NCBI GenBank assembly: GCA_003135135.1
Contig: PLDK01000041.1
Coordinates: forward strand, 1 to 64,000
From: Deltaproteobacteria bacterium
GTDB taxonomy: Bacteria > Desulfobacterota > Binatia > Binatales > Binataceae
DNA length: 64,000 bases
Direction: 5' to 3'
In this document: in pieces, positions 33,911 through 42,391 of the stretch
Layout: every line of letters begins with the position of its first letter
Numbering within the stretch: position 1 is the first letter of the stretch
Notes under the pieces: generated by a model
What the model saw: the letters and a program-made list of their open reading frames with translations, nothing else
Told to the model about the DNA's origin: nothing
Database searches by the model: none
Made by a program: the position numbers and the translations under genes

Positions 33911-34783
33911 CTAACCTCGCGACCCACCGGAGTAAAACTCCGCGATGCGGCGCGCCCGTTCCGCTTCATCCATGAAATGAGGATTTTTGAGCAGCCGCGA
34001 TGGCTTGCGGGTAATCCCGTCGCGCGGCGTCACCACGGAAAAGCAGTCGATCAACGATGGACCGTGGTTCCAATTGACAAGTTCCTGCGACCTGCAATCG
34101 AGCCCGGCAGCGTCGCATGATTCCCGGAATATTCTGGCGCTCATCGATTCGGCGCGATTGTCGAACGTGTTGACGAGGCCCCAATCCGTCAGCTTCGATT
34201 GCAGCCGCCGTCGCAGCCATAGACTCCGCGACATCGGCGCCGGCTTGGCGGCGTCGGTGCCAATCGGCCGGGGCCGGCCGATCGCCTTGGGCAGCCAAAT
34301 GGACCTGCGGTACGACTCGAGATTCGAGTGGTGGAGGAAGGCGAACCCGCCGGGCTTTAATTTCTTGCCGAGTTGATTCAGATACGCAGCGATTACGTCC
34401 GCCTCGACATGCACCAGCGAATCGAAGCTGAACGCGAAGTCAACGCTCCTGTCCTCCACCATCGCCAGCGACTTGCCGTCATTCACGTAGCATCGCACGT
34501 GCGGGTCCGACGCGAACCGTTCCTTGCACCTCTCGATGCAGGCCGGGGAAACGTCAACTGCGATAAGCTGCTCGCAAAATCCCTTGAGGAACTGGGTCCA
34601 GCGGCCGAAGCCGGGCGCAATTTCAAGCATCGTGGACGCGGGGAGGAACTTCCGAATGCGAGGGAAGATCGAAGCCCACCACTCCAGATCTGTCCCGCCC
34701 CATTTTACCGACCACTTGTCGCCGTCGTCCTTCCAGCCGTCCGGCTTGCCCCACAAAATCAAGTTTTGCTCAACCGTTGGCAT
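33911..34783 (-). CDS. Class I SAM-dependent methyltransferase, 290 aa
   Basis: MLEIAPGFGRWTQFLKGF is motif I, followed by IAVDVSPACIERC, VDFAFSFDSLVHVEADV and GKKLKPGGFAFLHHSNL. An N-terminal lead (EQNLILWGKPDGWKDDGDKW) is typical of sugar methyltransferases found in O-antigen clusters, and a C-terminal extension of about 100 residues follows. It is part of a minus-strand pair with the methyltransferase gene starting at 35609. Confidence 0.85.
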   Translation of the reverse strand: MPTVEQNLILWGKPDGWKDDGDKWSVKWGGTDLEWWASIFPRIRKFLPASTMLEIAPGFGRWTQFLKGFCEQLIAVDVSPACIERCKERFASDPHVRCYVNDGKSLAMVEDRSVDFAFSFDSLVHVEADVIAAYLNQLGKKLKPGGFAFLHHSNLESYRRSIWLPKAIGRPRPIGTDAAKPAPMSRSLWLRRRLQSKLTDWGLVNTFDNRAESMSARIFRESCDAAGLDCRSQELVNWNHGPSLIDCFSVVTPRDGITRKPSRLLKNPHFMDEAERARRIAEFYSGGSRG

Positions 34784-34856
34784 GGTACTCTACCGCTTAA
34801 AATTGGCGTTGATCGGGATGAATGGGCAGGGCTCTTCAGGAGCCGGAGAATCCCCT

Positions 34857-35609
34857 TCAGGATTTGGGCCGCAATGCCTTCGAGGCGCGGCGCAGCACCC
34901 GTCGAGTCAGCCTTCGCGCGCGCCTGGCAGGCCCTTCCGCTTGCGCATCAGCCACCCACATGTGGACCCATTCAGATTCAAACCCCTGCTCGACCTCAGG
35001 GCAATCCGCCAGCGCCGGATTGCCGGCGATCGCCTCGGGCGATGCGAACAGAACCATATTCTGGCGATACCACCACGCCACCTGCCGATTATCGCGAAGT
35101 TTGGGCCGGAATGGATCGAGCATCCTGAATCCGAACTCTTCAAAAATCTTCCGCCAGTAGGACAGGGGCTGGCAGTTGACGTGTCCTTCGCCCCCCTGAC
35201 CGGGAGGCGCCGCGGAGAACAGAACTTGCGGCGCCGCCGAGGTCAGCAGTCGCACCAAGTGCCGCGAATTGGCGGCGGGCAGATGCTCCGCAACCTCCAG
35301 GCACATGGCCAAGTCGAATCGACCTGCCGGAATCTCGAATTTGCCGCTCAGATCGGTGGGACGAAAGCAATCGGCCGGAAACAGCAGCGTCGATGGCTTG
35401 AGATAGTCGCCGTCAAGTCCGACGATTTTCGCTATCCCCTGCGCCTTGAATTCGCCTAGCCACGCGCCGCGGCCGCAACCGACGTCCAGCACACTCGACG
35501 GATGAGTCAGGGCCACCACCATCGGCACGACGATTCGAGCGGAATCGCGCGTACGATCGCGTTCATACATATCTTCGGCGTAATAGTTTGCCAGGCTTTT
35601 GCGCATCAA
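34857..35609 (-). CDS. Class I SAM-dependent methyltransferase, 250 aa
   Basis: The opening LANYYAEDMYERDRTRDSAR and SSVLDVGCGRGAWLGEFKAQ (motif I), then GLDGDYLKPSTLLF, FDLAMCLEVAEHLPAANSRH and AAPQVLFSAAPPGQGGEGHV match the clade of bacterial glycan methyltransferases that work on large substrates. Basic C-terminus. It is 73 nt upstream of the 290-aa methyltransferase gene and divergent from the TylF-like gene (start 35673), so a shared promoter lies in 35610-35672. Confidence 0.86.
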   Translation of the reverse strand: MMRKSLANYYAEDMYERDRTRDSARIVVPMVVALTHPSSVLDVGCGRGAWLGEFKAQGIAKIVGLDGDYLKPSTLLFPADCFRPTDLSGKFEIPAGRFDLAMCLEVAEHLPAANSRHLVRLLTSAAPQVLFSAAPPGQGGEGHVNCQPLSYWRKIFEEFGFRMLDPFRPKLRDNRQVAWWYRQNMVLFASPEAIAGNPALADCPEVEQGFESEWVHMWVADAQAEGPARRARRLTRRVLRRASKALRPKS

Positions 35610-35672
35610 TTCCCGCCTTTATTTTGTCTAACGATTAGCAAACAACGGCGCTGTCAGATACCATCGCCGAAG

Positions 35673-36425
35673 ATGAGTCTCTCGGATCTGGTGCCCAAAC
35701 CCGCAGTCATCGCGGCCAATCTGGAAAGGCGCCGCCTTCGCTCAAGCTTCAGTAAAATCTACAGGAAATTTCGCGCCTATACGATGATTCACGAGGTCAA
35801 GTACGTCAACAACCTGGAACTCTGCTTCGAGTTCAGAAAGATTTTCGGGTGCGTGGTGGAGTGCGGGGTGTGGCGCGGGGGAATGAGCGCCGGTATGGCC
35901 GAGGTGCTCGGTCCCGATCGGCACTACTTTCTGTTCGACAGCTTCGAGGGATTGCCGCCCGCGCGCGAAGATCTCGACGGTGCGGCGGCGACCGCGTGGC
36001 AAAGCAATACCAAGTCGCCGACTTACTACAACAACTGCACCGCCGCTGAACAAGAAGCTGCGGCAGCAATGAAGCTTTCCGGCGCACCTTCATTTTCGCT
36101 CGTCAAGGGATGGTTCAACGAAACGACCCCGGGGTTCGCTCCTCCTTGCGAAATCGCAGTTCTGCGCCTCGACGGCGATTGGTACGATTCCACCCGCGTC
36201 TGCCTGGAGAATCTGTATCCGCATGTCGCGCCGGGCGGCATAGTAATTGTCGATGACTATTACAACTGGGATGGATGCGCGCGCGCGGTCAATGAATTTC
36301 TTGGCCGTATCGCGTCGCCGAATGCGGTCCCAAGGCTTCGCCAGTTCCACGATCGGGCTGCCTACTTGATAAAGCCGGGCGCTGCGCAGGCGGCGACGAA
36401 CGGTTCGCTCCAACAGAGCGAATAG
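35673..36425 (+). CDS. TylF/MycF-type O-methyltransferase, 250 aa
   Basis: GCVVECGVWRGGMSAGMAEV (SAM motif), HYFLFDSFEGLPPAREDLDG and VLRLDGDWYDSTRVCLENLY followed by GGIVIVDDYYNWDGCARAV carry the metal-binding Asp pair of Mg-dependent TylF macrolide/sugar 3'-O-methyltransferases. Length agrees with the family. ATG 35673 gives a natural start; longer frames run into the divergent gene. It probably methylates a deoxysugar-like residue of the glycan. Confidence 0.87.
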   Translation: MSLSDLVPKPAVIAANLERRRLRSSFSKIYRKFRAYTMIHEVKYVNNLELCFEFRKIFGCVVECGVWRGGMSAGMAEVLGPDRHYFLFDSFEGLPPAREDLDGAAATAWQSNTKSPTYYNNCTAAEQEAAAAMKLSGAPSFSLVKGWFNETTPGFAPPCEIAVLRLDGDWYDSTRVCLENLYPHVAPGGIVIVDDYYNWDGCARAVNEFLGRIASPNAVPRLRQFHDRAAYLIKPGAAQAATNGSLQQSE

Positions 36426-36436
36426 GTTCGCGGCGC

Positions 36437-37474
36437 CTATCGCGCGGGCGCCGCCAAACGCGAGACGACCGCCATCGGCCCGACCGCCATCACGACGAAC
36501 CAGATCATCTGCGATGCCCGCGCTTTGATAGCCAAATCGGGCTCTCGGATCGACGCTCTGATTCCCTTGACGAGCAACTTAAGCCGGGTGTCGCCCGCGA
36601 TTGGGTGAGTCTTCGGATCAAGGCGCAGTGAAGCCATTCGCAGCTTGATCCGCCGCGAGGTTGAACCCAGGACGCGGGGATCCAGCTCGATCCCCTTGGC
36701 CGCCGCGACGGCGCAAATCGTTTCCGGAACGAAAAACACCGCGCTCAATCGCCGGTGAAGGGCTTCAAGATGGCGACCCTTGAGACGCGAATCGTTGTCT
36801 TCATGAATGCGATAGCGGCCGAGCGGCGCGCAAATCGACACCACGTCGCCAAAGAATGGCGTCAGGAAAACCAGCGGCTTCTCCGCGGCGGCAAACCAGG
36901 TCGCTTCGTCCAGCGGCATCAGCCGGTCGAGCGCCGCGCGAGCATATGCATTGCCGCTCGAAGGCGAGGACGGGTATTCGCCAAAGCGCACGATTCGATC
37001 GCGGATATCGCCGTTGGGTATGAACCCGTTGAACGGAGGCACGCGCAGGCCGATCGGCTTGCCGCGATTATCGACCATCTCGAGCTGAAACTGCGCCTTG
37101 GCGACGCCCGGGCGCCATGCCTCTACCACCCGCGCGGCGGCTTGCGCAGTCAATTCATCGTCGGCATCCAGGAACATCACGATCTCGCCGCGGCTCGCCG
37201 CGAACCCGGCGTTGAGCGCCGAGCCGTGCCCGCCGTTGACCTTGATTATCGGGATGACACGCTTCCCGTAGGCTTCGATTATTTCGCGCGATCCGTCGGT
37301 TGAGCCGTCGTCAACCACGATTACTTCGACCTGCGGATAAGTCTGTGCAAGCCCACTGTCAATTGCGGCGCGCAAATAGCGGCCGTAGTTGTAGTTGGTG
37401 ATTACGATGCTGACCAGCGGTCGTCCCGATTGCATGATTGGCGATGGCGCCGACGCGGTACTGGGGGAACTCAT
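36437..37474 (-). CDS. GT2 family glycosyltransferase, 345 aa
   Basis: GT-A domain with LVSIVITNYNYGRYLRAAID, VEVIVVDDGSTDGSREIIE and IVMFLDADDELTAQ. The remainder is similar over its whole length to the GT2 at 23609-24691, so the two are paralogues. A C-terminal hydrophobic helix (MIWFVVMAVGPMAVVSRLA) suggests membrane attachment. It lies 9 nt downstream of the flippase gene, in one transcription unit, and its 3' end faces the TylF-like gene. Confidence 0.87.
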   Translation of the reverse strand: MSSPSTASAPSPIMQSGRPLVSIVITNYNYGRYLRAAIDSGLAQTYPQVEVIVVDDGSTDGSREIIEAYGKRVIPIIKVNGGHGSALNAGFAASRGEIVMFLDADDELTAQAAARVVEAWRPGVAKAQFQLEMVDNRGKPIGLRVPPFNGFIPNGDIRDRIVRFGEYPSSPSSGNAYARAALDRLMPLDEATWFAAAEKPLVFLTPFFGDVVSICAPLGRYRIHEDNDSRLKGRHLEALHRRLSAVFFVPETICAVAAAKGIELDPRVLGSTSRRIKLRMASLRLDPKTHPIAGDTRLKLLVKGIRASIREPDLAIKARASQMIWFVVMAVGPMAVVSRLAAPAR

Positions 37475-37483
37475 CTCACCGGC

Positions 37484-38809
37484 CTAATCCGTCTGCTGCA
37501 GCAGATAGGCCATTATCGGCAGCGCGACCAAAATCGATATTACTCCCGCGGCCGCGGCGCCGACGGGCCCGTGCCACGCCGTCAATGGATAGATCGCGAT
37601 CGCCAGAACCGCTGCGCGAGTGGCTGCCGCGATGACGTACCGTTCCGGTTTTCCCAACCCGTTGAGAAAGCTTCGCCCGACCACCAGGATCCCCTGCAGG
37701 ATCCCGTAGATGCACAGGACCTTGAGCGGGTTCACCGCATGAATCCAGGCTGGTCCGAATAACCGGAGAACGACCTGATTGCCAAAGGCGAATATGAAAG
37801 CGGCGTATGCCAGCCCGACCGCAGCCACCACCCCTACCACGGACCAGTACAGGCGCACTCTTGCGCGGCGATCCGTGCGCAGTCGCGCCACCATCGGAAA
37901 CGTCACCAGGGATGCGGACATCGTAAATTCCGCGACCGGCATCTCGCCTGCGCGAAAGGCCATTTGGTAGTTACCCAGCGCGCTGGGTCCGAGCAGATGG
38001 CCCACGGTCAGATTGTCTAGTTGCTTCGCAATGAATTCGCACAGCATGCCAAAGCTGAACCACAATCCGAACGACAGCATTGTCTTCGCGTGGGCCATGC
38101 TGAAGCTCAGCCGCGGCCAATGCGGAAATAGCCAGTAGGTCAAAACATCCCGCACCACTGCGCCGGCGAGCAACGAAAACACCAGACCGCGCCAGTCGCG
38201 CCAGTACAGCACGGCCATAAGGCCGAATATCAAACTCGCCGCAACCTCCGAAACGTTCATGATGGTCACGAAATGGAAATCGAGACGCCGATAAAGAGAA
38301 ATAAGCCGCGGACTCTGAATCGATTGCAGAATGGGCAGTGGAACGATAGCCCAGAAAACAGTGTAGGCCTCGCCCAAATGGAAAAAGTTGCCCAGCGGAC
38401 GCGCGAACATAATCAGGATCAATCCGATAACCAGGCTGCGCACGAAATAAGTCGTGAATAGAGTGTCAAGATACGGATCGATCCGATCCTCCTGCTGGAT
38501 GAGCGCCTGCCCCATGCGCGGATCGCTTACCGCACTCAGCGCCGTGCAGACCAATGTCGCACTGGCGATCACGCCGAAGTCAAAGGGTTTGAGCAACCGC
38601 ACGAAGAGGATGTACCGCGCGGCGGTGCCAACGGAGGTCAGTCCGCGCGCCGCTGCGGTCCATGAAAGACCGGTGAAGAATGTCTTGAGTAGCGCCTCCC
38701 TGAGTTTGTGAGCGGCTTCCCGGTGGCCATCGCTTGCGTCCGCGGCATCCATCTCCGGTGCAGACGCCTCATCCGATGGCGCCGCCCGGTTTACCGGTTC
38801 GGGGGGCAT
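37484..38809 (-). CDS. Wzx-type oligosaccharide flippase (MATE-fold superfamily), 441 aa
   Basis: About twelve hydrophobic helices with typical markers: an N-terminal TFFTGLSWTAAARGLTSVGT, then ILFVRLLKPFDFGVIASA, LGPSALGNYQMAFRAGEMP and a cytoplasmic polar N-terminus of about 35 residues. It moves undecaprenyl-diphosphate-linked repeat units across the inner membrane for polymerisation by the Wzy-like protein. ATG 38809 (MPPEPV) is used; an upstream in-frame start at 38926 would add a basic, non-conserved stretch. The GT2 gene follows in the same operon. Confidence 0.85.
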   Translation of the reverse strand: MPPEPVNRAAPSDEASAPEMDAADASDGHREAAHKLREALLKTFFTGLSWTAAARGLTSVGTAARYILFVRLLKPFDFGVIASATLVCTALSAVSDPRMGQALIQQEDRIDPYLDTLFTTYFVRSLVIGLILIMFARPLGNFFHLGEAYTVFWAIVPLPILQSIQSPRLISLYRRLDFHFVTIMNVSEVAASLIFGLMAVLYWRDWRGLVFSLLAGAVVRDVLTYWLFPHWPRLSFSMAHAKTMLSFGLWFSFGMLCEFIAKQLDNLTVGHLLGPSALGNYQMAFRAGEMPVAEFTMSASLVTFPMVARLRTDRRARVRLYWSVVGVVAAVGLAYAAFIFAFGNQVVLRLFGPAWIHAVNPLKVLCIYGILQGILVVGRSFLNGLGKPERYVIAAATRAAVLAIAIYPLTAWHGPVGAAAAGVISILVALPIMAYLLQQTD

Positions 38810-39233
38810 TGTGACGATTCGCGCTCCATAGAAAAACTGTGCTCCGCCACTATGCCACGTGAGCGCCGTTCTGGTATAGCGAGGACGCGATCCCTCGAAT
38901 CTTAGGGAAGCTGGCACTGGGGCCAATTCGGTACTGTCCAGTTTCGGACAGTACCGCCAGTTCCATGCCGGATCTCATCTCAACTTTGCGCCACGGAGCC
39001 TCTTCGGGCTCCATCGATGCTCGAACACCAACCGCTCGAAACAGCGGAGAACCCCGGCTAGCTCGTTCGCCAGATCAAATGCGTCATCGGCGCGAAGATC
39101 GTGCGCGGTTACGCGACAGAGTGCTCCACCCTGGAACATCCATGAGTATCGACTGCTGACAGACCTCTAGCGGCAGGGAAGTTGCTCTTTGAGTGATTGT
39201 GAAGCGCACATCAACTCAAGCGGGGCAACGATT
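38810..39233. other. Intergenic region between flippase and ASH glycosidase-like gene
   Basis: No gene is recognised. The most distinct elements are the 10-bp stem palindrome at 38930-38955 and a short hairpin (GGAGCC, TCTTCG, GGCTCC) near 38995. The open frames here have no ribosome-binding site. The region looks like terminators or element debris between divergent genes. Confidence 0.5.
38930..38955. repeat. Perfect 10-bp palindrome, candidate IS-end remnant or terminator stem
   Basis: GGTACTGTCC, loop AGTTTC, GGACAGTACC. GTACTGTCC-type ends remind me of IS481/IS3-like inverted repeats. No transposase is nearby and no U-tract follows. Confidence 0.5.
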
Positions 39234-41969
39234 ATGTCGCATCGATACCGATACTATACATCATTATCTATTACATCATTAGCTACTAGGTCATTAGCTA
39301 AATGCTCTGTTTTGGTATTACTATTGTATACTCTTTCCCTGATACGCGGATCTCCCGCCTTTGCTCAGACAGTTGTCGACGGCGGATTGACCGCTCCGGA
39401 AGTCGGCTGGTCGTTGGGGTCTAATCTGCTGGTGAACGGCGATTTCTCGCAAGGTACAACCGGTTGGACATTTTCGAGTCCCTGCTTCAGTCTCGATCCC
39501 ACCACTGTGGCGCCCAACGGCGCCGCCAGCCTGGAGTTGAGCCAACTCGCAACTTGCAAGAGCCTCGCTCCGATCGCGAAGAATTCGCTCGCGGTCATCA
39601 GTGGGCAGGAGTATACGCTCAGCGGCGAGCTCATGACTGAAGGTGTTGTCGGCTCAAAGTCCGTCGACGGCGCGGATTTCGATCTGTTCGGCTATGGCCG
39701 TTCGGCTGCTATGAGCGGCACCACCGACTGGACCACCACGACTCTGCAGCATCTGACCGTCCCCTCAGGGGTGAACTCGTCTGTTCGCCTTCAGACCTAC
39801 GGCTCAGTGCCGACCGGAAGCGCATGGTTTGCAAACATGTCGCTGCAGCAGGAGATACCGCCGGAACTACAGATGTTTCTGCTGTACCCGAACTACCGCG
39901 GAATGATGTTTTCCGATCAAAGCCAGATCGCAAGCGTGGAACTGACCGTCACTCCGCCTGCCGGGACCGCGCTGTCGAGCCTGCAAGTCGTAATCAACGC
40001 GACGGACGCCAGCGGCAATATTGTCGCCAGCCAGACCATCACTCCCGAGTCGGCTGAGTTCACGGGCGCCCTCGACATGACATCCTTGCCGCCTGGGACC
40101 TATCAGCTCGCCGGAACACTCGAAAATGGCAGCGGCAATGTGCTGATGGCACAGAGCCCCTACGCCATCGTAAAGCTCGGCGCATCGGTGCGCGCGGGCA
40201 TGAAGGCGTGGATCGACCCGGCCAACCTTGCGCATTTCATCGACGGCAACCCTCACTTTGTGCTCGGAATTTACGACACGACCGATTATTCGGACAGTTC
40301 GGCTTACTACGTGCCGCGGCTTGCCGCGATCGCGCAGGCGCCGATCAACATGATTATCAACTACTACATTACCAATGCGAAGACGCCGGCGATTACCGCA
40401 TACACCACTGCGATGAAGCAGTTTGGGATTGCGTTTCTGCCCGACGTGGCCGCCTTCTATACGGGGCTTGCGGCCTGGCCGGTCGGCCCCGCCAAGGAGT
40501 TTGGAACCGAGAATCAGGACACGCTGATTTCCGATTACGCGGCGGCATTTTCTTCCGACACCAGCGTGGTGGGATATTACGTTGGCGACGAGCCCGCGCT
40601 CAGCCGGCAACCGGAAACGTTCACCCAGTATGGGCTGATCAAGGCGGCCGATCCCTCGGGCTTCAACCTGGCTGTCCTCAATACCCCGCTCGCCCTCCCG
40701 TCCTGGAAGGACACCGTCGATGTTCTGGGCGTCGATGCCTATCCGCTTGCTAACCTCACCGGCAACGATCTCGCCGAAGTTGCGGATCGCACTCGCGCAG
40801 CGTACCAGGCTGGCCACGGCTCGCGCCCGGTGTGGACCGTCATCCAGTTTTTTCAATTGGATTTGGAATCCGTATGGCCGACCCAGCAGCAACTCCACGA
40901 CATGAGCTGGATGGCTATCGTCGAGGGTGCGAACGGACTCTTTTACTGGGAATACGGCCTGCGCGGGCTCAATGAAGTGAAAGATCCGGTCGAGCACGCG
41001 GCGCTTTACCAGGAGCTGATCAACGTGACCACCGAGATCAAATCGTTGGAGCCAGAGCTGCTCAGCCCCGACGCCCCGGTGATCACCGAGAACTCCGAGG
41101 CGGGCACCGTGTTCACCAAGACCAAGGTCGGGAGCGGCGGAACCCGCTACCTGTTCTCGTACAACTACACGGCGTCACCCGTGACCGCCGAGTTCACGCT
41201 TGCGCAGCCGGCGGCCAGCATTATCGACTACGACACCGGAGTCAGCACTGCGCCGGATACCAGCACGAGCTTCTCCGCCACATACCAGCCTTATCAGGCG
41301 CACGTTTTGCTAATCAGCGATTCCCCTCCGGGGCCGACGCCCATTCCAAGCGCGACGCCGTCGCCGTCGGCCACCGCGACTCCCACCGGGTCCCCGACGC
41401 CAGCGCCAACCTCAACCGCCACGGCGACTGCGACTCGGACCGCCACGGCCACCGCGACTCGGACCGCCACGGCGACTGCGACTCGGACCGCCACGGCGAC
41501 TGCGACTCGGACCGCAACGGCGACCGCGACTCGGACCGCAACGGCGACCGCGACTCGGACCGCAACGGCGACCGCGACTCGGACCGCCACGGCGACTGCG
41601 ACTCGTACCGCCACGGCGACGGCTTCCGCGACGCCCACTGCGACGTCCACGCCCGGTGCGTTGTCAATCTCGCATGCGGAGTTGAATTTCGGGAATCACA
41701 GACTTGGCACCACGAGTTCAGCCAGGACTTTGAAAGTAACCAACCACAGCGGGGTGGCGGTGAAATTTACTGGAATGTTGGTTACTGGCGACTTTGCGCA
41801 AACCAATACCTGCGGCGCCAGCCTCGCAGCGCACAGCACATGCGCCGTCAGCGTCACCTTCGAGCCGACCGCCATTGGTAAGCGAACCGGCAACTTGCCG
41901 CTCCAGGACGACGCCGCCAATAGTCCGCAGGTGGTTAATTTGAGCGGGAAGGGGAACGCTCGGGACTAG
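39234..41969 (+). CDS. Secreted glycosidase-like protein with Thr-rich linker and ASH anchor domain, 911 aa
   Basis: ATG 39234 gives a 45-residue signal peptide containing a five-residue tandem repeat (TSLSI-TSLAT-RSLAK) and ending SPAFAQ. The layout repeats that of the 25689-27716 protein: CBM-like LLVNGDFSQGTTGWTF, a beta-sandwich, a TIM-barrel-like region (VVGYYVGDEPALSRQ with D452-E453, GVDAYPLAN, LFYWEYGLRGL with E573) and a beta domain. It then adds an ATATATRT-type linker (about 701-807) and an ASH/choice-of-anchor D module (808-911, ending VNLSGKGNARD). It is probably surface-anchored and acts on the glycan. D452/E453 and E573 are candidate catalytic residues; family not assigned. Confidence 0.8.
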   Translation: MSHRYRYYTSLSITSLATRSLAKCSVLVLLLYTLSLIRGSPAFAQTVVDGGLTAPEVGWSLGSNLLVNGDFSQGTTGWTFSSPCFSLDPTTVAPNGAASLELSQLATCKSLAPIAKNSLAVISGQEYTLSGELMTEGVVGSKSVDGADFDLFGYGRSAAMSGTTDWTTTTLQHLTVPSGVNSSVRLQTYGSVPTGSAWFANMSLQQEIPPELQMFLLYPNYRGMMFSDQSQIASVELTVTPPAGTALSSLQVVINATDASGNIVASQTITPESAEFTGALDMTSLPPGTYQLAGTLENGSGNVLMAQSPYAIVKLGASVRAGMKAWIDPANLAHFIDGNPHFVLGIYDTTDYSDSSAYYVPRLAAIAQAPINMIINYYITNAKTPAITAYTTAMKQFGIAFLPDVAAFYTGLAAWPVGPAKEFGTENQDTLISDYAAAFSSDTSVVGYYVGDEPALSRQPETFTQYGLIKAADPSGFNLAVLNTPLALPSWKDTVDVLGVDAYPLANLTGNDLAEVADRTRAAYQAGHGSRPVWTVIQFFQLDLESVWPTQQQLHDMSWMAIVEGANGLFYWEYGLRGLNEVKDPVEHAALYQELINVTTEIKSLEPELLSPDAPVITENSEAGTVFTKTKVGSGGTRYLFSYNYTASPVTAEFTLAQPAASIIDYDTGVSTAPDTSTSFSATYQPYQAHVLLISDSPPGPTPIPSATPSPSATATPTGSPTPAPTSTATATATRTATATATRTATATATRTATATATRTATATATRTATATATRTATATATRTATATATRTATATASATPTATSTPGALSISHAELNFGNHRLGTTSSARTLKVTNHSGVAVKFTGMLVTGDFAQTNTCGASLAAHSTCAVSVTFEPTAIGKRTGNLPLQDDAANSPQVVNLSGKGNARD
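39258..39302 (+). repeat. 15-bp tandem repeat (x3) inside the signal-peptide coding region
   Basis: ACATCATTATCTATT, ACATCATTAGCTACT and AGGTCATTAGCTAAA are three degenerate units, one pentapeptide each. The block is AT-rich, in contrast to the flanking GC-rich coding sequence. Confidence 0.7.
41338..41654 (+). repeat. Thr/Ala/Arg-codon minisatellite, array 3
   Basis: Eight copies of a 24-bp unit (ACTCGGACCGCCACGGCGAC then TGCG or CGCG) encode the octapeptide TRTATATA. Copies are nearly identical, differing mainly in wobble bases. The array links the barrel and ASH modules. Confidence 0.88.
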
Positions 41970-42237
41970 CGGCCTCGATGGACGCCGGCCATCCGAGATG
42001 GCTGAGCGAGGCGGGTGCCGCGCTCCCCGACCCCTCCTTTAAGAAGATCGCGTCAAAATCGGCCTCCCCGTCCGACTGTAGCCAAACCCGTCAGCCTGTA
42101 TCCAAACGGGTCAACATCTTGTTAATTTCAACTAACTGTCTGTTTAGATTACTATTTGTAATCTTCAGATAGCTTTTTGTAAGTTTCAGATGATTTTTAG
42201 TTATTTCAGCTATTTCTTTAGCTTATCCTATCTCCTA
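41970..42237. other. AT-rich intergenic region with small inverted repeats
   Basis: From about 42080 the base composition changes to strongly AT-rich, with repeated TTTCAG/TTCAGAT words, ACCCGT...ACGGGT and a perfect GATTAC-TATTT-GTAATC inverted repeat (42147-42163). No gene is seen. It precedes a promoter-like site and may be an operator or UP-element-like region. Confidence 0.5.
42147..42163. promoter_or_regulatory. Inverted repeat, candidate operator
   Basis: GATTAC, 5-nt spacer TATTT, GTAATC: a perfect 6-bp dyad about 75 nt upstream of the -35 element of the 1397-aa protein gene. Confidence 0.35.
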
Positions 42238-42266
42238 TTTACTCATAGTGGATATTTTGCGATAAT
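42238..42266 (+). promoter_or_regulatory. Promoter TTTACT-17-GATAAT
   Basis: TTTACT (42238-42243) and GATAAT (42261-42266) with 17-nt spacing in AT-rich DNA. The predicted leader is about 120 nt to the ATG at 42392. Confidence 0.55.
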
Positions 42267-42391
42267 TCCGCCTTAATTGCCGAAGGCTAGTGATACTTCG
42301 GGCAGAGGGGCGAAGAGGCACCGAAAGACTATTCGGGGCTTTGTGCGAGTCCGCCCTTCTGGGATCGAGCGGAAACGGGAAGGGGGAGAAC

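Noticed and set aside
41338-41654. CRISPR array
   Set aside because: Units are contiguous, coding, in frame and without unique spacers. It is a protein repeat.
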